Shown here in pieces: positions 1 to 6,976 of a stretch of DNA of 15,812 bases. The notes under the pieces are model-generated. The model had not been told where the DNA came from and did not search any database. It was given only the letters and a program-made list of their open reading frames with translations. The DNA is from a bacterium (lineage in GTDB: Bacteria; Cyanobacteriota; Vampirovibrionia; Gastranaerophilales; Gastranaerophilaceae), in assembly GCA_017995595.1 (NCBI GenBank), contig JAGOIO010000009.1, positions 1 to 15,812 on the forward strand, read 5' to 3'. Position numbers and translations under genes: made by a program. How positions within the stretch are numbered: the first letter of the stretch is position 1; each line of letters begins with the position of its first letter.

Positions 1-1282
1 ATATCCTGCTTTGGTCAAAACTCCTGATAAAATTATTGTAAAAACAACATATCCTGCAGGAAAAAGTTTATCTGATAAACCGAATGTTGTAATTTTTAAT
101 AATGATTTTGCATTGATGAAAGTTTTGGTTGACCAAAAAGGAAGAAAAACTATTCAAAATTTTCCAAACCCTCCAATTGAGTTAAGAACAGGGCTGTTAC
201 CTCAAGATATGCTTGTTCCTCAAGGACTTGTTATTCCTGATAATATGAAGGGTATTATTGGAAATCTTCAAATTTCTACTTCACAAGATTCAGGTTTGAA
301 AGTTTCTCCTGACGTAGTTTTAACCCAAAGAGTTTCTATTTCAAAAACGTCTAAAAATGCTTACGTGAAAGTCCCTCAAGTACAGAATAAAATTTTATAT
401 GTAGCAACTTGTTATTCAAAAGATATTCAAGTAATAAATGGTGAAAGTCGCTATCCGTCTTATGCTTTAGCTCAAAAAGGTGTGCCGATAGATATGAAAT
501 CATACAGAAATGATAAGTTTTTGCTTGTTACAGTTTTTTCTAAAAATTATTTATATGTAATTTCACTTGCAGATGACAGAATGATTAAGCAAATTGAAAT
601 GGATTCTCAACCTGAGGAAATTGTAATAGATAAATATGCGGACAAAGCTTATATTTCAAGTCCTTTAGCTTCTTGTCTTTACGTTGTTGACCTAAAGACA
701 ATGGCTCTGAAACAAAAAATAAAATTAAAAGGTATGTGTGAAAAAATTGCACTTTCTCCTGACGGAAAAAAACTTTTTTATTCAGATAAAGAGACCAATG
801 AAATTTGGGCGATTGAACTTGACAACAATTATGTTATAAAAGATATCGGAAAGCTTCAAAATACTTCTAAAATAGCGTTTTATAACGGAAAAGTTTATAT
901 TGCTAGCAGAACAAAAAATCATCTTGCGGTAATAGATTATGCAACTATGAAATTGGAAAGAGAAATAGAAACTCCTGTAAAACCTATAGATATGTACAGT
1001 TATAATGGAAATGTATTTATATTGGGAGCTGAAGGGAATATTATTGAAGTTTTGGATACGAGAACAAACGAAATTGTTGATAATATAGAACTTGATACAA
1101 ACGGATTTTCAACAAGAATTTGTCCTGTTCCTTTTTCAAATTTAGCAATTATTACAGATACAAAAGCGGGGAAATATTCAATATTGAACTTAGATAAAAA
1201 ACAAATATTGAGAACGAACACAATAGGAATTCCTGTAAGTTCAATGATTGTTGCAAACAGAGTTAAAAAAATTCATAAATAG
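1..1282 (+). CDS. Beta-propeller (YVTN-like) repeat protein, 5' end missing
   Basis: The reading frame is open to the left edge (first full codon at base 2), so this is the C-terminal part of a larger protein of at least 427 residues. The TTG at 11 is an internal leucine codon, not a credible start, because no ribosome binding site precedes it. From about residue 125 onward the protein consists of repeated short beta-strand units such as KILYVATCYSKDIQVI, KAYISSPLASCLYVVDL and KVYIASRTKNHLAVIDY. Each has a hydrophobic strand, a turn and a 'xxVIDxxT/A' strand, the pattern of YVTN/NHL-type beta-propeller blades; about six or seven can be counted. The first ~120 residues are not propeller-like and contain many 'sPD' and 'TYPA' turns. 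Substrate and function are unknown; such propellers usually bind proteins or carbohydrates at the cell surface or in the periplasm. The next gene begins 9 bases after the TAG stop, so the two are probably co-transcribed. Confidence 0.75.
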   Translation, partial: YPALVKTPDKIIVKTTYPAGKSLSDKPNVVIFNNDFALMKVLVDQKGRKTIQNFPNPPIELRTGLLPQDMLVPQGLVIPDNMKGIIGNLQISTSQDSGLKVSPDVVLTQRVSISKTSKNAYVKVPQVQNKILYVATCYSKDIQVINGESRYPSYALAQKGVPIDMKSYRNDKFLLVTVFSKNYLYVISLADDRMIKQIEMDSQPEEIVIDKYADKAYISSPLASCLYVVDLKTMALKQKIKLKGMCEKIALSPDGKKLFYSDKETNEIWAIELDNNYVIKDIGKLQNTSKIAFYNGKVYIASRTKNHLAVIDYATMKLEREIETPVKPIDMYSYNGNVFILGAEGNIIEVLDTRTNEIVDNIELDTNGFSTRICPVPFSNLAIITDTKAGKYSILNLDKKQILRTNTIGIPVSSMIVANRVKKIHK

Positions 1283-1291
1283 GAAAAATAA

Positions 1292-1984
1292 ATGACAACT
1301 GAGGAAAAAGAGAAAAAAATAGAAGCAAAGCGTAAATCAAGGACAACAGATTGGGAAGCAGAAGAAGCAAAACGCTCAAATTTTCCATATTCCAGAGTTG
1401 CCGTTATAGAGAACATATTTGATAAAAACTCGCAAGAGGTTTTGTTGGAACTGGAAAAAACTCAAAATGATTTTTGGAATGTTGCACGTTCAACCGGAAA
1501 TTTCTTAAATATGTTAATCAAAGCAACCGGAAAAAAGAATGTTGTAGAAATAGGAACATCAAACGGATATTCAGGAATATGGATTGCAAATGCTCTAAAA
1601 TCAACAGGTGGTCATCTTACGACTATTGAGTATTATGAAAAAAGAATTGAATTAGCAAAAGAAAATTTTAAGAAATGCGGATTAGACGATATAATTACAA
1701 TAAAACAAGGTTCAGCACTTGAAGTTTTGCAAGAACTGGTAAAAGAACCGGATTTTAAATGTGATATGTTATTTATTGATGCAAACAAACGAGAATATAT
1801 AGAAGATTTAAAAATAATAGATTCAACTCTAAAAATCGGTTCAATTATAACAGCAGACAACATTACTTCTCATGCAGACAAAGTTGTACCTTTTGTAGAA
1901 GCATTACAAAAAGATGACAGATATCAAATGGAGATATTAGATTTACCTGCAGGACTGTTGGTTGCGTATAAAATCGCAGAGTAA
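1292..1984 (+). CDS. SAM-dependent class I O-methyltransferase
   Basis: This 230-residue protein is a soluble methyltransferase of the catechol-OMT-like family (O-methyltransferase family 3, YrrM type). The SAM-binding glycine motif I is VVEIGTSNGYSG at about residues 84-95. The acidic residue that binds the SAM ribose is in TIEYYEKR (E113). FIDANKREY (D163) and the ADN pair near 188-190 match the metal-binding acidic positions of metal-dependent members. The methyl acceptor cannot be read from the sequence. The first ~30 residues are highly charged (EEKEKKIEAKRK) and are probably a flexible extension. The ATG at 1292 is preceded by AGGAAAAA overlapping the stop codon of the propeller gene, which suggests translational coupling in a two-gene operon. 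The gene converges on nadC with only 23 bases between stops, and no strong terminator hairpin is visible there. Confidence 0.85.
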   Translation: MTTEEKEKKIEAKRKSRTTDWEAEEAKRSNFPYSRVAVIENIFDKNSQEVLLELEKTQNDFWNVARSTGNFLNMLIKATGKKNVVEIGTSNGYSGIWIANALKSTGGHLTTIEYYEKRIELAKENFKKCGLDDIITIKQGSALEVLQELVKEPDFKCDMLFIDANKREYIEDLKIIDSTLKIGSIITADNITSHADKVVPFVEALQKDDRYQMEILDLPAGLLVAYKIAE

Positions 1985-2007
1985 AATTTAAAATATTTAC
2001 TTTTCTA

Positions 2008-2853
2008 CTAAATATCCAGTCCTAAATCAAGCGTTGGAGCTTTTGCAACTATAGCACTTGTTGATATTATATCAACTCCTGTTTCGGCTACAGATTTTAT
2101 CCGCTCTATTGTTATGTTTCCGCTTGCTTCAATAATCGCTTTCTTATCTATAATTTTGCATGCCTGTTTCATTTCTTCTATTGACATATTATCCAGCATA
2201 ATTATTTCAACACCACAACTCAAGGCTTCTTTTACTTGGTCTAATGTATCACATTCAACTTCAATTTTATGTGCGTGTGAAATATTTTTCTTTAATCTGC
2301 CAACTGCATTAGTAATTGAACCTGCAAGTCTGATGTGATTGTCTTTTATCATCGCACAATCTGCTAAGTTAAATCTGTGTAATGCCCCACCTCCGATTTT
2401 TACTGAATATTTTTCAAACATTCTGAAATTAGGTGTAGTTTTTCTTGTATCTGTTACTTTTACAGGCAAATCCCCGATTGCATTTTGATATCTTCTTGTC
2501 TCTGTTGCAATTCCACTCATTCTCTGAATATAATTCAGTGCAGTTCTTTCTCCGATAAGAATGTATCTTGCAGGTCCTGAAATCTCTGCAATAATAGTAC
2601 CCTTTTTGATTAAGTCTCCGTCATTTGCAAAAAATTGAACGTTTACTTCTTCTGATAATATTTTAAATACCATTTTAAAAACATCACTTCCACAAAGAAC
2701 TCCGTCGCTTCTTGTTCCAAGGGTTCCTGAAAGAAAATCTCCGTTTCTTGCAATATAATCCGTTGTTATATCACCAAATCCGATATCTTCTTCCAATGCG
2801 TCTTTTACGTGTTTTTCTATTATAAAATCATGTAATAAAATGTTACTGCCCAT
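2008..2853 (-). CDS. nadC: Nicotinate-nucleotide pyrophosphorylase (carboxylating), quinolinate phosphoribosyltransferase
   Basis: NadC (EC 2.4.2.19) converts quinolinate and PRPP to nicotinate mononucleotide, CO2 and pyrophosphate in de novo NAD synthesis in the cytoplasm. The 281-residue length is normal. Recognisable motifs in order: EEDIGFGDITTD (21-32), GERTALNYIQRMSGIAT (101-117), TDTRKTTPNFR (134-144), KIGGGALHRFNL (152-163), MIKDNHI (168-174), EVECDT (198-203), IMLDNMS (218-224) and EASGNI (242-247). The Arg, His and Lys residues of these blocks form the anionic substrate pocket. Near the C terminus the sequence reads STSAIVAKAPTLDLGLDI, where many homologues have a 'GxxTHS' version; this looks like a family variant, not damage. 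The start at 2853 has AAAGGA 6-11 bases upstream. It lies 13 bases after the nadB stop, so nadB-nadC form one operon. No nadA (quinolinate synthase) is present in the window. Confidence 0.96.
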   Translation of the reverse strand: MGSNILLHDFIIEKHVKDALEEDIGFGDITTDYIARNGDFLSGTLGTRSDGVLCGSDVFKMVFKILSEEVNVQFFANDGDLIKKGTIIAEISGPARYILIGERTALNYIQRMSGIATETRRYQNAIGDLPVKVTDTRKTTPNFRMFEKYSVKIGGGALHRFNLADCAMIKDNHIRLAGSITNAVGRLKKNISHAHKIEVECDTLDQVKEALSCGVEIIMLDNMSIEEMKQACKIIDKKAIIEASGNITIERIKSVAETGVDIISTSAIVAKAPTLDLGLDI

Positions 2854-2866
2854 ATTTTTCCTTTTC

Positions 2867-4501
2867 TTATCTTACGAAAACTAATCCTTTTTCAGTTTTT
2901 TGCATACAATTATGTTTTGCAATCTCGTTTGTAAATGCGTAATCTGTTCTACAATGAGCTCCTCTTGATTCCTTTCTCTTTAAGGCAGAATCAATTATTA
3001 ATTGAGAAACTGTTAACATATTTTTAAATTCATAATCTTCTTTTCTTGCAAAAATATCACCTTCAAAACCTGTTTTCAATTTTTGTAATTCTATATTTGC
3101 ACTATTTAAAGAATTTTCATCACGCAAAATTCCGACATATTTCCACATTATATCTTGAAGTTGTTTTTTCAACAAAGAAATATCTTTTTCTTCAATATCA
3201 TCAGTGCACTCATTCTCTTGAGAATATTTATCTATCGCCGATTTTATTTTTTCATCAATTTGTTTAGGCGGTGTAAGATTTGTAAAACTTAAATAATTTG
3301 CAAGTTCAAAGGCACAAACAACACATTCAAGAAGAGAATTACTTGCAAGTCTGTTTGCTCCGTGTAAACCTGTAGAAGAAACTTCACCAATTGCATAAAG
3401 TCCTTTAATAGAAGTTTTACCTTCAACATTTGTTTTTATACCACCCATTGAGTAATGTGCTGCAGGAGATACAGGAATATAATCTTTTGAAATATCTACG
3501 CCGTTTTCACTGCAAATTCTAAAAATGTTCGGAAATCTTTTCATCAATCTTTCTTTTGAAAGTTGAGTGGAATTCAAATAAACATTATCAAGTCCTTGTT
3601 CTTTCATTTCGTTAAAAATAGCACGAGTTACAATATCTCGAGGAGCAAGTTCTTTTCTTTCGTCATATTTACTCATGAACTCAACACCGTCTGAAGTATT
3701 TTTATCAACTAATTTTGCACCTTCGCCTCTTACGGCTTCGGAAATCAAGAATCTGTTTTCGCCTGTATCTATTGCAAGTGAAGTTGGGTGGAATTGTATA
3801 AATTCCATATCTTGAATAATTGCACCGGCTCTATACGCTAATGCAACACCGTCTCCGGTTGCAACAGGAGGATTTGTTGTATATTTATAAAGCTGACCTA
3901 AACCGCCTGAGGCAAGAATTACGGCAGATGTATAAATTACTTCGTATTCTTTTGTTAAGTCATTATAAACGATTAATCCTTTACATTCATTCTTTGAATT
4001 TACCAGAAGCTCAACGACCATTGTTTCGGCATAAACTTCAACATCTTTGTTCTCTACGACTCTTTTGCATAACGCATCTTCAATCCCTCTTCCTGTCGCA
4101 TCTCCGCCGGAGTGAAGTATTCTTTTTACGCTATGTGCAGCCTCCAAAGTTAAGAAAAAGTCATCTTTTTCGTTTCTGTCAAATTTAACTCCGAATGAAA
4201 TTAAATCTTTTATTACTTTGTCAGAAGTTTCTGATATAAATTTTGTTACGTTAAAATCGCTTAAACCCGCACCGGCTTTTATTGTGTCGCTGACGTGTAA
4301 GCACACTGAATCTTTTTTATTTTCTTTTAAAACTGCAACGATTCCGCCTTGTGCATGACGTGAATTGCTTTCACCTAACTTAGATTTTGTAACAAGTAAA
4401 AGTCCGTCTTTCAGTTCACTTTTTTGGGAAATTTTTAATGCGGCATAAAGTCCTGCAATTCCGCTACCGATTACCACTGCTGAATATTTTGAATATTTCA
4501 T
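2867..4501 (-). CDS. nadB: L-aspartate oxidase
   Basis: NadB (EC 1.4.3.16) is the FAD enzyme that oxidises L-aspartate to iminoaspartate, which NadA then condenses with dihydroxyacetone phosphate to quinolinate. In anaerobes fumarate can replace O2 as electron acceptor. The 544-residue protein starts with a dinucleotide-binding motif, VVIGSGIAGLYAAL (from residue 9). It continues with the family blocks SNSRHAQGGI, HSGGDATGRG, ATGDGVALAYRAGA, MEFIQFHPTSL, ISEAVRGEGAKL, ELAPRDIVTRAI, PAAHYSMGGIKT and EVSSTGLHGANRLASNS, and ends with the helical ESRGAHCRTDY segment. I chose the ATG at 4501 because AAGGA lies 5-9 bases upstream; a longer frame from a GTG at 4531 would add ten residues but has no ribosome binding site. 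It is first in an operon with nadC and is transcribed divergently from the TPR-NHL gene at 4700. Confidence 0.96.
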   Translation of the reverse strand: MKYSKYSAVVIGSGIAGLYAALKISQKSELKDGLLLVTKSKLGESNSRHAQGGIVAVLKENKKDSVCLHVSDTIKAGAGLSDFNVTKFISETSDKVIKDLISFGVKFDRNEKDDFFLTLEAAHSVKRILHSGGDATGRGIEDALCKRVVENKDVEVYAETMVVELLVNSKNECKGLIVYNDLTKEYEVIYTSAVILASGGLGQLYKYTTNPPVATGDGVALAYRAGAIIQDMEFIQFHPTSLAIDTGENRFLISEAVRGEGAKLVDKNTSDGVEFMSKYDERKELAPRDIVTRAIFNEMKEQGLDNVYLNSTQLSKERLMKRFPNIFRICSENGVDISKDYIPVSPAAHYSMGGIKTNVEGKTSIKGLYAIGEVSSTGLHGANRLASNSLLECVVCAFELANYLSFTNLTPPKQIDEKIKSAIDKYSQENECTDDIEEKDISLLKKQLQDIMWKYVGILRDENSLNSANIELQKLKTGFEGDIFARKEDYEFKNMLTVSQLIIDSALKRKESRGAHCRTDYAFTNEIAKHNCMQKTEKGLVFVR

Positions 4502-4537
4502 ATTATCCTTATCTCTTGATAACAAGAACACTTTTTT

Positions 4538-4559
4538 GTCTATTGTTCGTCTATTGTCC
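4538..4559. repeat. Two tandem 11-bp repeats in the nadB leader
   Basis: GTCTATTGTTC (4538-4548) is followed directly by GTCTATTGTCC (4549-4559), a 10/11 match with a period of one DNA helical turn. The second copy runs into the left arm of the inverted repeat at 4556-4578. The pair sits just downstream of the candidate nadB promoter, a natural position for regulator half-sites on the same DNA face. Confidence 0.5.
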
Positions 4560-4578
4560 TTTGACTATACACAAGGAC
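4556..4578. promoter_or_regulatory. Candidate operator: 23-bp inverted repeat over the nadB -10 box
   Basis: GTCCTT (4556-4561) and AAGGAC (4573-4578) form a perfect 6-bp inverted repeat with an 11-base centre that contains the TATAGT -10 box of the candidate nadB promoter. The layout fits a dimeric repressor blocking RNA polymerase. NAD operons are often controlled by NAD- or niacin-responsive regulators, but I cannot match this site to a known family consensus. Confidence 0.4.
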
Positions 4579-4591
4579 TATTCTAAAACAA
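4564..4591 (-). promoter_or_regulatory. Candidate promoter of nadB-nadC
   Basis: Reading the minus strand, TTGTTT (complement of 4586-4591) and TATAGT (complement of 4564-4569) are separated by 16 bases, a sigma70-like layout with a 5/6 match in the -10 box. Transcription would begin near 4557, giving a leader of about 55 bases before the nadB ATG at 4501. The -10 box lies within the inverted repeat at 4556-4578, which suggests repressor control. Confidence 0.5.
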
Positions 4592-4655
4592 ATACTTTTT
4601 TTTTACTATATTATATATTAAGTTTTTATAAAGTTTAAAATTTGTATTTTTGCAG

Positions 4656-4661
4656 TATAAT
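4656..4661 (+). promoter_or_regulatory. -10 box for the TPR-NHL gene
   Basis: A perfect TATAAT lies 38 bases before the ATG at 4700. The upstream region is very AT-rich, and only a weak -35 candidate (TTTAAA at 4634-4639, spacer 16) is visible. Expected transcription start is near 4668, leaving a leader of about 32 bases that includes the AAAGG site at 4683-4687. Confidence 0.45.
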
Positions 4662-4699
4662 AAGGGAAAAGTAAGGTAAAAGAAAGGTAACAACAAAAA

Positions 4700-5536
4700 A
4701 TGTCAAAATTAAAAAATCTATTTATTACATTTGTTCTATTGTTATCCACTGCATTAGGTGCAGTTGCAACAGGAGTAAATCCTCAAGCTATTATTGAATA
4801 CAATAATGGTATTGACTTTTATAAAGAAGCGAATTACTCTGCCGCAGTAAGCTCTTTTAGAGAAGCTATAAGAATTGACCCTTCATATATTGATGCATAT
4901 TACAATTTAGGTTCTGTTTTAGAATATCAACAGCAGTATGAAGCTGCACTTGCGGTATTTAAACAAGTTATTGTAAGACAGCCAAATGACTATGATTCTG
5001 TTTATAAAGCAGCTTGGTTAAGTGCAAAATTGGGGCAATATCAACATGCTCTTGATTATTTAAGTATAATTCCGTCATCTAGTCCGAGAGGTGCTGATGC
5101 AAGAGCTTTAGCTGCTCAACTAAACTTATCTTTACCTAAAAAAACAGCTTCTTCAACAGCTTCAAAACCTGTTGTATTAACTACAAAAATTTTCACAAAT
5201 CTTGCAAGTCCTACTGGTGTTACCACTGATTCTAAAGGAAATATGTACGTTGCTGCTTTCACTACAAATACTATTATGAAAGTTACGCCTGCCGGTAAAA
5301 GAATTGTTTTTGCTAAAAATGCTAAAATATCAGGACCTATCGGACTGGCATGTGATAAAGCAGGGAATTTATATATCGCAAATTATAACAAAAATAATAT
5401 ATTAAAAGTTTCAACCGTTGGTGAAATCACAACGCTTGTAAGTAACGTTAAAAAACCTTACTGTTTGTATTATACAAACGGAGTTTTGTTCATATCTTGC
5501 CAAGGCTCAAATTCTGTACTCAGATACAGATTATAA
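4700..5536 (+). CDS. Secreted TPR and NHL-repeat (beta-propeller) protein
   Basis: The 278-residue protein begins with a clear Sec signal peptide (MSKLKNLFITFVLLLSTALG, cleavage likely around residues 20-25), so it acts in the periplasm or outside the cell. Residues ~30-130 hold three TPR units, for example AIIEYNNGIDFYKEANYSAA with FREAIRIDP and then AYYNLGSVLEYQQQYEAALA. A Ser/Thr/Lys-rich linker follows (~145-160). The C-terminal ~115 residues hold three NHL/Vgb-like blades: SPTGVTTDSKGNMYVA, GPIGLACDKAGNLYIANY and KKPYCLYYTNGVLFIS. Three blades are too few for a closed propeller, so the protein may oligomerise or use an open sheet. The ATG at 4700 has AAAGG 12 bases upstream, a slightly long spacing. 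Function unknown; TPRs suggest a protein-binding scaffold. It is transcribed alone, converging on rfbD with 31 bases between stops. Confidence 0.85.
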   Translation: MSKLKNLFITFVLLLSTALGAVATGVNPQAIIEYNNGIDFYKEANYSAAVSSFREAIRIDPSYIDAYYNLGSVLEYQQQYEAALAVFKQVIVRQPNDYDSVYKAAWLSAKLGQYQHALDYLSIIPSSSPRGADARALAAQLNLSLPKKTASSTASKPVVLTTKIFTNLASPTGVTTDSKGNMYVAAFTTNTIMKVTPAGKRIVFAKNAKISGPIGLACDKAGNLYIANYNKNNILKVSTVGEITTLVSNVKKPYCLYYTNGVLFISCQGSNSVLRYRL

Positions 5537-5567
5537 TTTGATAAATAAAAACTTTTATTACTACAGC

Positions 5568-6401
5568 CTACGGTCTTAAAGCTATATATTCACGTAGTGC
5601 AGACTTCCAATCTCTGCAAATTTCCTGATTTTCCATAACGCTATTTTGGGGACGATGTGCAGGACGTGGAAAATCTTTTGTCGTACAAGGTTTTAAATTA
5701 ACTTTTTCTCGAGCGACATTAAATATTTCATGAGCAAAACCATACCAAGTTGTTTCCCCGCTTCCGCAGACATGGTAAATTCCGTAGTCATAATTTTCTT
5801 CAATAAGTTCCATTATTCCGTATGAAAGGTCAACTGTCCAAGTTGGACAACCTTTTTGGTCATTCACAACTTTTATTTCAGAGTTATCTTTTAAAGAAAG
5901 CATTGTTTCAACAAAATTCTTGCCATGATGACCATAAAGCCAGCTCGTTCTTGCAATATAGAACTTTTTACAATATTTTTGAACAGCGTTTTCGCCTTCT
6001 AGCTTTGTTTTGCCGTAAACACTTAAAGGATTTGTTTTATCTTTTGGCGTATAAGCTTTTTCGCTTTCTCCGTCAAAAACGTAATCTGTAGAAATATAAA
6101 CCATCAAAATATCTTTTTCACCACAAATTTTAGCAAGATTTTCTGTTCCGATACCGTTGACAAGATGTGCAAGTTCAGGTTCTTCTTCCGCTTTATCGAC
6201 ATTTGTATATCCTGCACATTGGATAATAATTTGAGGAGCAATTTTTTCAATAAATGCTTTTGCTTTGTCATAATCTGTTATATCTAAATCTTGATGACCT
6301 GCTTCTATTACTTCATAGCCTTCATCTTCAAATATCGGGCATAAATCTTGCCCAAGCATTCCTTTTGCACCTGTAACTAAAATTTTATTTTCTATACTCA
6401 T
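5568..6401 (-). CDS. rfbD: dTDP-4-dehydrorhamnose reductase
   Basis: RfbD/RmlD (EC 1.1.1.133) is the last enzyme of dTDP-L-rhamnose synthesis, reducing dTDP-4-dehydro-L-rhamnose with NAD(P)H to supply rhamnose for surface polysaccharide. The 277-residue protein is an extended short-chain dehydrogenase: nucleotide-binding GAKGMLG (11-17), NVDKAEEEP (67-75), catalytic STDYVFDG (104-111, with the catalytic Thr), the Y129xxxK133 pair in LSVYGKTKLEGE, the RTSWLYG block (151-157) and the C-terminal RPAHRPQNSVM (246-256). Length is normal for the family. AAGGA lies 7-11 bases before the ATG. The rfbA, rfbB and rfbC partners are not in the window, so the pathway genes must be elsewhere or this reductase serves a related sugar. 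It is divergent from the YkgJ-like gene, with fewer than 90 bases shared for both promoters. Confidence 0.93.
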   Translation of the reverse strand: MSIENKILVTGAKGMLGQDLCPIFEDEGYEVIEAGHQDLDITDYDKAKAFIEKIAPQIIIQCAGYTNVDKAEEEPELAHLVNGIGTENLAKICGEKDILMVYISTDYVFDGESEKAYTPKDKTNPLSVYGKTKLEGENAVQKYCKKFYIARTSWLYGHHGKNFVETMLSLKDNSEIKVVNDQKGCPTWTVDLSYGIMELIEENYDYGIYHVCGSGETTWYGFAHEIFNVAREKVNLKPCTTKDFPRPAHRPQNSVMENQEICRDWKSALREYIALRP

Positions 6402-6473
6402 TTTTTATCCTTTATCTTTTTATTTGATAATCTTACCATGTTAAAGACTTTTTTCAATCATTCAATCAAAGCA

Positions 6474-6482
6474 TGGTATAAT
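6474..6482 (+). promoter_or_regulatory. Extended -10 promoter directly before the YkgJ-like ATG
   Basis: TGGTATAAT is a perfect extended -10 element (TGn plus TATAAT at 6477-6482). Only 6 bases separate the hexamer from the ATG at 6489, so transcription would begin at or beside the A of the start codon, giving a leaderless mRNA. No Shine-Dalgarno sequence is present between them. The CATGGTA here also forms a 7-bp inverted repeat with TACCATG at 6434-6440. Confidence 0.5.
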
Positions 6483-6488
6483 GAGTGT

Positions 6489-6920
6489 ATGTGGAAAAGT
6501 ATTTATAAGAAAATAAAAAAATTCTTTTATTTATATATTTTGAGGAAAAAATATTATAGAAAAGGACAATGTTTGGGGTGTGGAAGATGTTGTCAAAAGA
6601 TTTATGTAAAACATGGTAAACATGTTATTCAAGATGAAAAACAATTTAAAAAATTGAGATTATTACATGAATTTTATACATACTTAACTGTTGTCGGAAA
6701 AGATGAGACAGGACTTGTTTTTAGTTGTTCAAATTTAGATGAAAAAACGCATTTATGTAAAATTCACAATAAGCGTCCTGGAATATGCCGAAGATATCCG
6801 CAGGAAGAAATTTTCTTAATGGGAGGAGAATTAGGTGCGGAATGCGGATACAAACTTGTTCCGATAGTTCCTTTTTCAGAAGTTTTTAATAACGTTTTAA
6901 AACAAAAAAAGTCAAAATAA
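6489..6920 (+). CDS. YkgJ-family cysteine-cluster (zinc/iron-chelating) protein
   Basis: The protein carries the family signature CLGCGRCC (CxxCxxCC; C28, C31, C34 and C35 from the chosen start). Four further conserved cysteines follow in FSCSNL (C80), HLCKIHNKRPGICRRYP (C90 and C100) and AECGY (C119). Eight cysteines in this order are typical of YkgJ/UPF0153 proteins, thought to bind Zn or an Fe-S cluster; the biological role is unknown. The N-terminal ~20 residues are basic and aromatic (KIKKFFYLYILRKK), possibly a membrane-surface helix. Start choice is uncertain: the frame also allows an ATG at 6438 (160 residues), but neither start has a ribosome binding site. A perfect extended -10 box ends 6 bases before 6489, favouring a leaderless start there (143 residues). 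The gene converges on the AcsC-like gene with 56 bases between stops. Confidence 0.85.
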   Translation: MWKSIYKKIKKFFYLYILRKKYYRKGQCLGCGRCCQKIYVKHGKHVIQDEKQFKKLRLLHEFYTYLTVVGKDETGLVFSCSNLDEKTHLCKIHNKRPGICRRYPQEEIFLMGGELGAECGYKLVPIVPFSEVFNNVLKQKKSK

Positions 6921-6976
6921 TTTTAGACAGAGGCAAAAGTTTAAAAAAAAGGAGTTTTAAAATTTTGTAGAGTCTT

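Noticed and set aside
3820..4188. 122-residue open frame on the plus strand
   Set aside because: It lies wholly antisense to nadB, is Leu/Arg/Gln-rich low-complexity sequence and has no start signal; a shadow frame.
4502..4531. Longer nadB from a GTG at 4531
   Set aside because: No ribosome binding site before the GTG, whereas AAGGA precedes the ATG at 4501 and the FAD motif begins at the expected distance from it.
5544..5559. Terminator hairpin between the TPR-NHL gene and rfbD (AATAAA/TTTATT)
   Set aside because: An A/T-only 6-bp stem without a following T run is too weak to call.
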